A stretch of DNA of 33,984 bases from assembly GCA_017455435.1 (NCBI GenBank), contig JAFTAU010000078.1, forward strand, positions 1 through 33,984, given 5' to 3'. A program made the position numbers and the translations under genes. Source of the stretch: Lachnospiraceae bacterium (GTDB taxonomy: Bacteria; Bacillota; Clostridia; Lachnospirales; Lachnospiraceae). Shown piece after piece: positions 1-7,064 of this stretch (position 1 is its first letter; each line of letters opens with the position of its first letter). The notes below the pieces were generated by a model. It ran no database searches, had not been told where the DNA came from, and was given only the letters and a program-made list of their open reading frames with translations.

Positions 1-29
1 ACCTGCTTTATACACACGATAATGTTCAT
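1..29 (-). CDS. etfB: Electron transfer flavoprotein beta subunit, N-terminal fragment cut by window edge
   Basis: Ten codons are visible, reading M-N-I-I-V-C-I-K-Q-V. This is the characteristic opening of EtfB proteins (M-K-I-V-V-C-I-K-Q-V-P-D-T in typical members). An AAGGGG ribosome binding site lies 6-7 bases upstream. The gene follows the DUF2877 gene by 37 bp on the same strand, so it probably belongs to the same operon. EtfB with EtfA carries electrons between a flavin dehydrogenase and NAD, ferredoxin or quinones. In anaerobes the pair is often encoded beside an acyl-CoA dehydrogenase or a GlcD-type 2-hydroxyacid dehydrogenase. Only the first residues are seen, so the call rests on the signature and the ribosome binding site. 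Confidence 0.7.
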
Positions 30-66
30 ATTATTCCCCTTATCTGTTTTTTGCTTTGCCGGAGAA

Positions 67-888
67 TTATCGCTCAACGGCTGCACAGACCATACCGCAG
101 AGCACGTCCGCGCCCGAATTGCTGCCCATCGTGAGCAGATTCGTGGCCGCCCTCCTGAGCGAATCTTCGCTGTCGGCAAAACAAACATCGTCAAACATCG
201 TAAATCTTTCGCCCTTGATTACCGAATCAAGGTACACGCACGAAACCGTATTCGTAAGCTTTTTCATGCGGCGCGCAATCGTCTCAATGACAGGGAGCTG
301 CTCATCTGTCAATCCGATGCGGTGCTTCATATAATAGAGCATTCCGCAGATGAAATCGTCGCCCGATGGAGTCAGACCGGGACCCAGCCCTATAAGATCC
401 GGAAGCGCCTCATAGGTGCCGCGGTTCCCGATTACGGTCATGGCCATTTTTGAATATGCCGTCCACGGCTCCTCCGGGTCTGCAAGGTGCTTCAGAACGC
501 CTTTGTCCGTATACTGCAGCCTGTCGATAATAGTGCCGCAGAAAGTCTCCGCATCCACGGGAGAGGAAGGAGTTTCCGGTCTTTCGTCCCGGAAGGCAAA
601 ATCTATCGTCAGGCTCCCCTGCCTGCCGGTGATGACAAGATTCTCATCCGAAATATGAGCCTCGCAGTGTTCATCAACTCCGGCATCCCTGAGGACCCGT
701 CCGGCATTTTCAATCGCTATTCCGAAAGGAATACTGCCGTAAGCCGTATCGTGCAGCATAAAAAGGCCGCCGTCCGGTTTTTGCAGATACATCCCCTGCG
801 AAAAAGCGCCGGCTATCCACAGCGAAGAATGCTGCGGGTGGTTTTCAGATAATTCATAGCTGAGAAGACCCGTGGTTTTTTTCATCAT
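67..888 (-). CDS. DUF2877 (AllH/YlbF-like) protein
   Basis: The 273-residue protein carries the DUF2877 hallmark G-L-G-P-G-L-T-P-S-G-D-D-F at about residues 167-179. The E. coli relative AllH (YlbF) works with AllF (FdrA) and AllG (YlbE, DUF1116) as the oxamate transcarbamylase of the allantoin pathway. All three families occur in this operon, but here DUF2877 is separated from the other two by the aldolase, sugar kinase and acetate-kinase-like genes. It starts 3 bp after the kinase stop, with the GGG-containing ribosome binding site overlapping that stop. Two adjacent ATG codons make the exact start uncertain by one codon. There is no signal peptide and no membrane segment, so it should be cytosolic. 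The specific reaction here is unknown; a role as a subunit of an acyl or carbamoyl transferase is inferred from family and context. Confidence 0.8.
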   Translation of the reverse strand: MMKKTTGLLSYELSENHPQHSSLWIAGAFSQGMYLQKPDGGLFMLHDTAYGSIPFGIAIENAGRVLRDAGVDEHCEAHISDENLVITGRQGSLTIDFAFRDERPETPSSPVDAETFCGTIIDRLQYTDKGVLKHLADPEEPWTAYSKMAMTVIGNRGTYEALPDLIGLGPGLTPSGDDFICGMLYYMKHRIGLTDEQLPVIETIARRMKKLTNTVSCVYLDSVIKGERFTMFDDVCFADSEDSLRRAATNLLTMGSNSGADVLCGMVCAAVER

Positions 889-891
889 TTT

Positions 892-2076
892 TCACCCTTG
901 AAGGCAGCCGTAGGTTTCCCTGGCGATGCCCAGTTCTTCATTCGCGGCGATGACCTGAACCTTGACAGGCGAGGACGAAGTCGAAATAAAACCGTTTCCT
1001 CTGACCTTGTCATTCTGTTCAGAATCAAGCTCCACCCCGAGGTGCTTTATACTGTCGCAAACCATGCGGCGGATAAGCGAAGAATTTTCTCCTATGCCGC
1101 CCGTAAAAACAAGCTTGTCCATGCCGCCCATCTCGGCGAAAAACGAACCGATGTAGCGGACAATATCATTTACAAATACATCTATGGCAAGCTGTGCCCT
1201 TTCGTTTCCGGCGCCTGCCGCCTCTTCTATCTCGCGCAGATCGTTGCTGACGCCCGAAATGCCAAGTAAGCCCCCTTTTTTGTCAAGTCCTTCTCTGATC
1301 TCCTCAAATGACATTCCCTGATCCTCGAGGAAAGGAACCACGTAGGGGTCCGCGTCGCCGCAGCGGTTTGCGTGCGGCAGTCCCGTCTGAAGAGAAAAGC
1401 CGAAGCTACTGTCAAAGCTCTTTCCATCCAGGATGGCGCAGATTGAGCTGCTGCCGCCCAGATGGCATCCGATAATACGGCGAAAGTCGCCATCGCGACG
1501 GGCTTCCTGCGAAACATAGGTGAAGGATGCGCCGTGGTAGCCGTTTTTGGCGAGCCCGTATTTTTCGTACCACTCGTAGGGGAGCGGATAAAGTCTGTTC
1601 CTGAGCGGGATGGTTCTGTGGAACGAAGTCTCGAACACGCCCACCATGGGAGTGTCCGGCAGAATCCCGCGGAACTGCTCAATAGCGGAAATGTACGCTG
1701 CATTATGAACCGGAGCGATAAACAGATACTCCTTCATCCCCGCCATTACCTCGTCAGTCAGCAGAACGGTGCCGTTAAAGCCTTTTGAAATAACGGTTTT
1801 GAAGCCGATGGCCTGCACCTCTGCTACCGAGGCTATCACTCCGAGCTCTTTGTCGCAAAGGTCGGAAAGAAATTTATTTATTCCCACGGCGTACGTGTCC
1901 AGCGGGGTGGAATCCTCGCCGTGAGTACGGCCGTTGATGTCGTTTTTATAATGATATATGCCGTCCTGCGAGCCGATCTTTTCAATCTTTGCCTCGCAGA
2001 GCACTTCCTCCTCCGGCATACGGTATAATTTGAATTTCAGTGAGGTCGAGCCCACATTACTGATCAGGATATACAT
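892..2076 (-). CDS. Divergent acetate/propionate-kinase-family protein
   Basis: The 394-residue protein aligns along its whole length with acetate kinase (ASKHA fold). Conserved catalytic and nucleotide features include N7 in the N-x-G-S-T-S-L-K-F opening, H181 in Y-H-G, R238 in R-C-G-D-A-D-P, G-L-L-G-I-S-G (269-275), F-T-G-G-I-G-E-N (324-331) and E380. The acyl side differs. The usual G-H-R-V-V-H-G-G-E segment is G-F-K-T-V-I-S-K-G, so the substrate arginine is K93. The F-D-T aspartate is E149, and the second histidine of F-H-G-T-S-H is F185. The canonical enzyme makes ATP from acetyl phosphate and ADP; these changes suggest another acyl phosphate. In E. coli the fdrA cluster has carbamate kinase in this role. 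The gene lies after a 320-bp gap and has a GGGAG ribosome binding site. Confidence 0.85.
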   Translation of the reverse strand: MYILISNVGSTSLKFKLYRMPEEEVLCEAKIEKIGSQDGIYHYKNDINGRTHGEDSTPLDTYAVGINKFLSDLCDKELGVIASVAEVQAIGFKTVISKGFNGTVLLTDEVMAGMKEYLFIAPVHNAAYISAIEQFRGILPDTPMVGVFETSFHRTIPLRNRLYPLPYEWYEKYGLAKNGYHGASFTYVSQEARRDGDFRRIIGCHLGGSSSICAILDGKSFDSSFGFSLQTGLPHANRCGDADPYVVPFLEDQGMSFEEIREGLDKKGGLLGISGVSNDLREIEEAAGAGNERAQLAIDVFVNDIVRYIGSFFAEMGGMDKLVFTGGIGENSSLIRRMVCDSIKHLGVELDSEQNDKVRGNGFISTSSSPVKVQVIAANEELGIARETYGCLQG

Positions 2077-2140
2077 TTCGTTCTCCCGTAATATTGTTTT
2101 TCACCCCTTGGTCTGCGCGGTTCATACTTTGCGAAGTATT

Positions 2141-2252
2141 GAGCGCTTTCGTCAAATCAGCAGCGAAGATTCCGTAAAGAAATCCGCAGAAAAATCATTT
2201 GTCTGAGCGAAGCGAGTCATGATTTTTCAAGGATTTTAGGAATCAAGCGCTC
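2141..2252. repeat. Nested imperfect inverted repeat, about 110 bp
   Basis: Paired segments can be read from outside inward: GAGCGCTT (2141-2148) with AAGCGCTC (2245-2252); GATTCC (2168-2173) with GGAATC (2239-2244); AAATCC (2180-2185) with GGATTT (2231-2236); and GAAAAATCAT (2189-2198) with ATGATTTTTC (2219-2228). The apex contains GCGAAGC, a sequence known to form a very stable mini-hairpin. In RNA this would fold into one long, interrupted stem. Confidence 0.65.
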
Positions 2253-2299
2253 TGATTTAGAAAGCCAGCGAAACGGACTTTGCAAAGGATGACCGCGTG

Positions 2300-2326
2300 G
2301 GAAAGGCAGAGCGAATCTGCCTTTCC
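2300..2326. repeat. Perfect 11-bp hairpin, loop GCGAA
   Basis: The arm GGAAAGGCAGA (2300-2310) pairs perfectly with TCTGCCTTTCC (2316-2326) across a five-base loop. No run of T follows on either strand, so it is not a standard intrinsic terminator. It sits between the two 24-bp direct repeats and probably belongs to the same repeated element. Confidence 0.7.
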
Positions 2327-2396
2327 TTATGCGGGTCTCAGATATGAAACGGACTTCGCAAAGGATGACTGCTTCATACCTTATGCGTGCCGCAAT

Positions 2397-3425
2397 TTAC
2401 CTCTGCACGCGTCCGGAACCGGAACCGCCGGCAAGGCCCTCGACCTCCGCCACGGTAACCTGGTTAAAGTCCTTTTCAATGCACTGCTTCAGGCAGGAAG
2501 CAGCAACCGCGAATTCGATGGCTCTCTGATCTTCATAACCGCTCACCAGCGCGTAAATAAGACCGCCGCCGAAACTGTCGCCGCCGCCTACGCGGTCAAC
2601 AAGCTGAATACGGTAATTCTTTGAGAAAACAGCCTTGTCAGAGGCATGGTCGTAAAGCATTCCCGCCCAGTCGTTGACGGAAGCAGAAATGGAACCACGC
2701 AGGGTAAACGCGACTTTTTTGAATCCGAAAGTATCGGCAAGCTGTCTCGCTACGCTGACATATCCCTCTTTATTAAGTTTGCCGGCTTCAACGTCAGTAT
2801 CCGCAGCCTCGATTCCGAAAACGTCCTTCGCGTCCTCTTCGTTCGCGATGCAGACGTCGACATAAGGAACCAGTCTGCTCATGCACTCCTGCGCCTCCGC
2901 GGTAGTCCAGAGCTTTTTGCGGTAATTGAGATCGCACGAAACTGTAATGCCTTTTTCGTGAGCCTTTTTGCAGGCCTCGAGGCAGATTTCCGGAAGATCG
3001 CCGCCCAGAGCGGGAGTGATACCGGTCCAATGGAACCAGCTTGCGCCATAAAAAATCTTGTCCCAGTCATACTCTTCTTTTTTGCTGAGAGCCACAGATG
3101 AGCCGGCGCGGTCATAAATGACCTTGGAGCCACGCTGTGAGGCGCCTTTTTCGCAGAAATAAACGCCGAGACGGGGGCCGCCGCGAAGGATATAGCTCGT
3201 ATCAACGCCGTATCTGCGCAGCGAATTGACGCAGGCCTGTCCGATTTCATGAGACGGAACCTTGCAGACAAAAGCCGCATTGAGGCCATAGTTCGCCAGA
3301 GAGACGGCTACATTGGCTTCCGCGCCGGAAAAAGTGACTTCAAAATCGTCAGCCTGAACAAAGCGGCGGTAGCCGACAGGGTCCAGACGCATCATAATTT
3401 CTCCGAAGGTAACTACTTTTTTCAT
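2397..3425 (-). CDS. kdgK: PfkB-family sugar kinase, probable 2-keto-3-deoxygluconate (KDG) kinase
   Basis: The 342-residue protein has the ribokinase/PfkB architecture. It opens with a G-E-I-M-M-R-L-D-P segment typical of KDG kinases, has the glycine-rich substrate motif F-S-G-A-E-A-N-V-A-V-S-L near residue 32, and ends with the ATP/anion-hole motif G-G-G-D-S-F-G-G-G near residue 278, whose aspartate is the catalytic base. It should phosphorylate a 2-keto-3-deoxyaldonate with ATP. The KDPG aldolase gene lies 13 bp upstream, which fits a semi-phosphorylative Entner-Doudoroff route. I chose the ATG at 3425 because AAAGGAG lies seven bases before it; a TTG two codons earlier is less likely. Whether the substrate is the gluco or galacto form, or a pentose derivative, cannot be told from sequence. 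Confidence 0.85.
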   Translation of the reverse strand: MKKVVTFGEIMMRLDPVGYRRFVQADDFEVTFSGAEANVAVSLANYGLNAAFVCKVPSHEIGQACVNSLRRYGVDTSYILRGGPRLGVYFCEKGASQRGSKVIYDRAGSSVALSKKEEYDWDKIFYGASWFHWTGITPALGGDLPEICLEACKKAHEKGITVSCDLNYRKKLWTTAEAQECMSRLVPYVDVCIANEEDAKDVFGIEAADTDVEAGKLNKEGYVSVARQLADTFGFKKVAFTLRGSISASVNDWAGMLYDHASDKAVFSKNYRIQLVDRVGGGDSFGGGLIYALVSGYEDQRAIEFAVAASCLKQCIEKDFNQVTVAEVEGLAGGSGSGRVQR

Positions 3426-3438
3426 ATGCAAACTCCTT

Positions 3439-4086
3439 TTATTTTATTGCGGCGATCATTTCACGAGCCGCTTCTGTCAGTTTTTCAAACTCTCCCGCGT
3501 CAATCCAGGCCTTTTTGGCGAGGTTTCCGCCGATGCCGGCGCCTACGCAGCCCGCGGCCAGAAACTCGGAGAGATTCTTTTCATTGACGCCGCCGACAGC
3601 CATAAAGCGGATGTGATTGAGCGGTGCGGTAACAGCCTTTACATAGGCGGGGCCGAGATTTCCGATGGGGAAAATCTTTACGAAATCCGCTCCGGCGTTG
3701 TGTGCTGCCAACATCTCGGTGGGCGTCAGGGCTCCGGGCATGGAAATCATGCCGAGCTCCTTGGTCCTCTTGATAACCGCGATATTGGTGTCGGGAGAAA
3801 TGACGTATTCGCCGCCGGCAGCAGCGGTCATTTCAGCCAGTTTTACGCTGGTGACTGTTCCGGCGCCGATGTGTACGCGGCCCTTGAAAGCCTCGTGAAG
3901 CTTGCCGATTGTGGCAGCGGTTTCTTCCCAGCTTTCAGGCTTTGACTGATTGTAGGTAATCTCCACAAAGCGGATGCCGCCCTTATAGAGAGCCTCCACA
4001 ATGTCCATGCACTTTGAAGCCTCGGCTCCGCGCACGATGGCGATAATCTTCGCATCCAGAATTTCATCTATTATTGTTTTACTCAT
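3439..4086 (-). CDS. eda: KDPG/KHG aldolase
   Basis: The 215-residue protein is a full-length class I KDPG aldolase, about the size of E. coli Eda (213). The catalytic glutamate is E42 in F-V-E-I-T-Y-N, the Schiff-base lysine is K137 in D-F-V-K-I-F-P, and the phosphate-binding arginine is R19 in I-V-R-G. It splits 2-keto-3-deoxy-6-phosphogluconate (or the galactonate form) into pyruvate and glyceraldehyde 3-phosphate. A clear GGAGG precedes the ATG. It lies 9 bp after the DUF1116 gene and directly before the PfkB kinase, so kinase and aldolase form a normal pair. Its position between DUF1116 and DUF2877 ties the transcarbamylase-like proteins to sugar-acid catabolism. Confidence 0.93.
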   Translation of the reverse strand: MSKTIIDEILDAKIIAIVRGAEASKCMDIVEALYKGGIRFVEITYNQSKPESWEETAATIGKLHEAFKGRVHIGAGTVTSVKLAEMTAAAGGEYVISPDTNIAVIKRTKELGMISMPGALTPTEMLAAHNAGADFVKIFPIGNLGPAYVKAVTAPLNHIRFMAVGGVNEKNLSEFLAAGCVGAGIGGNLAKKAWIDAGEFEKLTEAAREMIAAIK

Positions 4087-4095
4087 GTCCGCCTC

Positions 4096-5508
4096 CTATA
4101 ATCCGTATTTTTCGCAATATGCCGCAAACGCCTTTTCAAAGCACTCCATGGGCACGCGTGCCATGCCGGCTCCGATCAGGCCGCCTTCCTTATTGAACAT
4201 ACCGCCGTGAATGCAGGGGCAGATGCCGGTCTTGATGACTTTCATCATGTCGATGCCCACGGGCAGGAAGTCGAAGTCCATATTGGGTATGGGGTAATTG
4301 TGATTTTTGCCTACGCAGATCTTTTCCATCTCTCTGGTCTGGGCGATGGATTCTCTGAGCGTCATTCCGCGAAGGTTGCAGCAGATGGGTGATGCGGCCG
4401 CGGCAAGTCCGCCCATGCCGGCGCACTCAACCACGCAGCTGTCGCCGATCCACGGGAGCTGGTCGTCGATGGTGAATTTTGACGATGTGTACTGGCCCTT
4501 CATATAAGGGGCTTCCGCCTCAAACCACTGATCGCCCATGGCGGCTATCTTTATGCCGAAGCGCACGCCGTTTCCGCAGACAGCGGTAACGATGGTGGAA
4601 TAATCCCTGCCCACATTGCCCAGGTTTGCAGCGCGGCTGGCGCCTTGTCCGAAGCAATGGAAAAATCTGGGTGTTTCCACGATATAATTCATGGATGCCA
4701 GAACCTGGTCTCTGGGCATATCGTCAATCTTTGCCATATCCAGCAGAACCTGATGCTCAAAGAGCAGGTCGGCCGCTGTCTGACGGGTGTGGTTTTCGTC
4801 GCCCATCTGCATACTCTCAGCGAGTATGGGCTTAATCGGCACGCCGCCCTTGTTCTTTGCTACCTTGTCCATGGGAGGCAGCAGGTAGTCTCTCATATGA
4901 TAAAGATTCTCTGCAATCTCCGGTGAGTAAAGACCCCAGCCGCAGAAGCCGCCCTGGAATTTGATTCCCTCTGCGGGGAAGGTAGCGGCCACTTTGCCGT
5001 TGTTGCGATCTTTGATGATAATCATTGCAACGTTCTTTGTTATGATACCGGTGCCGGCGCCGACGGTGTTGGTGTCCAGCGCGGAAATCATCTTGATCTT
5101 GCCGGATTTGATCAAAGCCAGAGCCTCTTCCTCTGTCTTTGCCCAGCCCTCGAACAGGCAGGCGGAAACCATGCCTCTCTGATGGAGCATGACCATTTCG
5201 TCAAAGGAAATGGGCGGTCCGGAATGGGTGACGGTGTAATCGTCCAGACCTTCGATATAGTCTCCGGCCAGACCTATGCCTACCCATGCGGGATCGGCGT
5301 TGATAATCATATCGATGGCGTCCTGATTGGCGCTTTCGACCTTTTTGCCGAAATCACTGTCCATGATCTTTTCGACTTTTGAGCCGAGTTCGACATTGAC
5401 CTTTACGGGAGGCTTCCAGTCAATCTGGGCAGCATCGACCTCCTGCGTCAGCAGGGCGTCGTAAAATGATGAAATACCTAAATTGATAACTCTCGGTTTT
5501 TTATCCAT
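4096..5508 (-). CDS. DUF1116 (AllG/YlbE-like) protein
   Basis: The 470-residue protein matches the DUF1116 family, as judged from its overall sequence and its fixed partnership with FdrA. Features include an N-terminal segment V-I-N-L-G-I-S-S-F-Y-D-A-L, a central region F-H-C-F-G-Q-G-A-S-R-A-A-N-L-G, and a C-terminal region rich in cysteine and glycine (C-V-V-E-C-A-G-M-G-G-L-A-A-A-A-S and G-I-C-P-C-I-H-G-G). In E. coli the homologue AllG is a subunit of the oxamate transcarbamylase with AllF and AllH. The gene overlaps the end of fdrA by 8 bp, which points to coupled translation and a shared complex. No signal peptide or transmembrane segment is evident. The biochemical role here is inferred from family and context only. 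Confidence 0.85.
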   Translation of the reverse strand: MDKKPRVINLGISSFYDALLTQEVDAAQIDWKPPVKVNVELGSKVEKIMDSDFGKKVESANQDAIDMIINADPAWVGIGLAGDYIEGLDDYTVTHSGPPISFDEMVMLHQRGMVSACLFEGWAKTEEEALALIKSGKIKMISALDTNTVGAGTGIITKNVAMIIIKDRNNGKVAATFPAEGIKFQGGFCGWGLYSPEIAENLYHMRDYLLPPMDKVAKNKGGVPIKPILAESMQMGDENHTRQTAADLLFEHQVLLDMAKIDDMPRDQVLASMNYIVETPRFFHCFGQGASRAANLGNVGRDYSTIVTAVCGNGVRFGIKIAAMGDQWFEAEAPYMKGQYTSSKFTIDDQLPWIGDSCVVECAGMGGLAAAASPICCNLRGMTLRESIAQTREMEKICVGKNHNYPIPNMDFDFLPVGIDMMKVIKTGICPCIHGGMFNKEGGLIGAGMARVPMECFEKAFAAYCEKYGL

Positions 5509-7042
5509 TTTTTTGCCTTCTTTCCAGCTCGGTCATCATGGCTGAGGCTATCTTTGCGCTTTCGTAGCTGCTTCCGGTAACTATCACGCCTGCTTCCTCA
5601 AGGAGCTTGACCTTTTCTTTGATGTTCTGAGGGTCGTTGTAGGAACCGCAAATATTCGCTATGAATATTACGGGAACGCCCTCGTCACGGAGCTTTTTGC
5701 ATTCTTTCGCATGAGACGTAATCGGGTCTCTGGCGACGCCGGGGCCCGTGATGAAATCCATAAGTATTACGGCCACCTCGGGATCCGTCAGCTCCTGACG
5801 AAGTCTCTTAAGACGCAATTCCGGAGAAAATACCGGGTGAGGGGCCTCTGAGGTAAAATCTTCGGCGCCCATATCCAGAATAGTATGTCCCACGCTGACG
5901 TGACTGTCAAGAAGCTTTGTGCTGTACTTGGTATTAAGGTTTGAATGAAGCTCAATGCCTGCATTGTGCCTTCCGAAATAGAGAAGACCCTCTTCAGTAA
6001 AAGTACCGCCGCAGTAAAGTCCGCGGAAGTATTTTCTCTCTGCGGGAAGCTCCGCAACCTTGTCATGAGCAAGCTTTGCAATTTCTTCATCGGAGAACTG
6101 AGGCTTTTCGGGTTTTCCGGAAAGCAGCTCCACTGCCTTTAAAGCGGCCTCTTCCAATGAGAAGGCGGGGGTTACGCGGTGTTTCGCAAAGAGCGTTTCG
6201 TCACTTCCGAGGAAGATGGCGATAACGGGCTTTTTGCACTCGTCCGCGCGAGTCAGGACCTTGTCCATAACGCCCAGATCGGCAAGCTTTGAAACCAGAA
6301 CGATGACCTTTGAATCAGGGTCCTTTTCAAGGCGCTCGATACCCTCAAGCATCGTAATTCCGCCGATTTCGGGATAAAGGTCTCTGCCTCCGGTACCGAT
6401 TATCTGGCTGACGCCGTATCCTCTGTGCTCGATAATGCATGCCACTTCCTGAGCTCCCGAGCCGGAAGCGCCGACGATGCCGACAGGGCCGAAACTCGTC
6501 ATGGAGCCGGCTGCCAGAGCCACGCCGCCGATAAGTCCCACGCCGGCATCGGGTCCCATTACGAGGCGACCCTTGCTCCTGCCGTATTCCTTGAGTGTGC
6601 GCTCCTCTTCCAGAGATACATTGTCACTGAAAATAAACAGATCCAGTCCGAGGTCGATGGCTTTTCTGGCCTCGGCATAGGCGTATTCGCCGGGCAGGGA
6701 AATCTGGCAAAGATCATATGAGCCTGCTCTGAGCTCGGGATCGTTCAAATCCGTGAATTCCTTCGCTCCGCCGGAATTTTTGTGATCGATGAGATCCATG
6801 GCGGCCTGCTCCGCCGCCGCGATAGCAGCCTCGTCGGCTGCAGTTACAGCAATCACAAGATCGTCAACGGTGATGTCGGCGGGGAGGGTGTAGCCTTCCT
6901 CGCGAAGGGTTCTCTGGTTGATTACGGTAGCCATTGCCACCTCTATTCCCTCGATCCCTTCCATCTCGCCAACCTTGCCCGCTACGGACATGAGGCTGAC
7001 GGAATCAACGTAACGTTTTTTCTTGACTATTACTTTTTTCAT
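5501..7042 (-). CDS. fdrA: FdrA (AllF-like) acyl/carbamoyl transferase subunit
   Basis: The 513-residue protein resembles FdrA/AllF, which is built from succinyl-CoA-synthetase-like domains. The nucleotide/CoA-type loop V-G-I-V-G-A-S-G-S-G-A-Q-E-V lies at about 180-193, followed by I-I-G-T-G-G-R-D-L-Y-P-E-I-G-G. Further conserved segments are Y-F-R-G-L-Y-C-G-G-T-F near 335 and L-M-D-F-I-T-G-P-G-V-A-R-D-P near 424. In E. coli AllF acts with AllG and AllH in phosphorolysis of oxalurate. No purine-catabolism gene is present here; neighbours are a sugar-acid dehydratase upstream and a KDPG aldolase downstream. That makes a different acyl substrate likely. The ATG is preceded by a weak AAAGG. Length is close to that of E. 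coli FdrA. Confidence 0.88.
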   Translation of the reverse strand: MKKVIVKKKRYVDSVSLMSVAGKVGEMEGIEGIEVAMATVINQRTLREEGYTLPADITVDDLVIAVTAADEAAIAAAEQAAMDLIDHKNSGGAKEFTDLNDPELRAGSYDLCQISLPGEYAYAEARKAIDLGLDLFIFSDNVSLEEERTLKEYGRSKGRLVMGPDAGVGLIGGVALAAGSMTSFGPVGIVGASGSGAQEVACIIEHRGYGVSQIIGTGGRDLYPEIGGITMLEGIERLEKDPDSKVIVLVSKLADLGVMDKVLTRADECKKPVIAIFLGSDETLFAKHRVTPAFSLEEAALKAVELLSGKPEKPQFSDEEIAKLAHDKVAELPAERKYFRGLYCGGTFTEEGLLYFGRHNAGIELHSNLNTKYSTKLLDSHVSVGHTILDMGAEDFTSEAPHPVFSPELRLKRLRQELTDPEVAVILMDFITGPGVARDPITSHAKECKKLRDEGVPVIFIANICGSYNDPQNIKEKVKLLEEAGVIVTGSSYESAKIASAMMTELERRQKNG

Positions 7043-7064
7043 TATAAGTACGACCTTTCCGCAA

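Larger units (their letters stand above)
2077..2396. repeat. Repeat- and palindrome-filled gap inside the operon
   Basis: This is the only long gap in an otherwise packed operon, and I see no convincing gene in it. It contains a nested imperfect inverted repeat (2141-2252), a perfect 11-bp hairpin (2300-2326), a small ATACTT/AAGTAT palindrome (2124-2139) and two copies of a 24-bp repeat differing by one base (2270-2293 and 2346-2369). Each 24-bp copy is followed within about 35 bases by CCTTATGCG. The composition resembles dispersed intergenic palindromic elements rather than an insertion sequence with a gene. It could stabilise or attenuate the mRNA between the sugar kinase and the acetate-kinase-like gene. 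I found no clear promoter for the downstream genes. Confidence 0.7.

Noticed and set aside
2077..2396. A complete insertion sequence or CRISPR array in the operon gap
   Set aside because: There is no transposase frame, and only two direct-repeat copies that are not separated by regular spacers.
2280..2624. Plus-strand frame spanning the repeat gap and the KDG kinase end
   Set aside because: It is made of the intergenic repeats plus the antisense of a conserved kinase, with no initiation signal.
67..7042. Allantoin/oxamate catabolism as the role of FdrA, DUF1116 and DUF2877
   Set aside because: There is no carbamate kinase, allantoinase, ureidoglycolate enzyme or purine transporter, and the kinase present is of the acetate kinase family.
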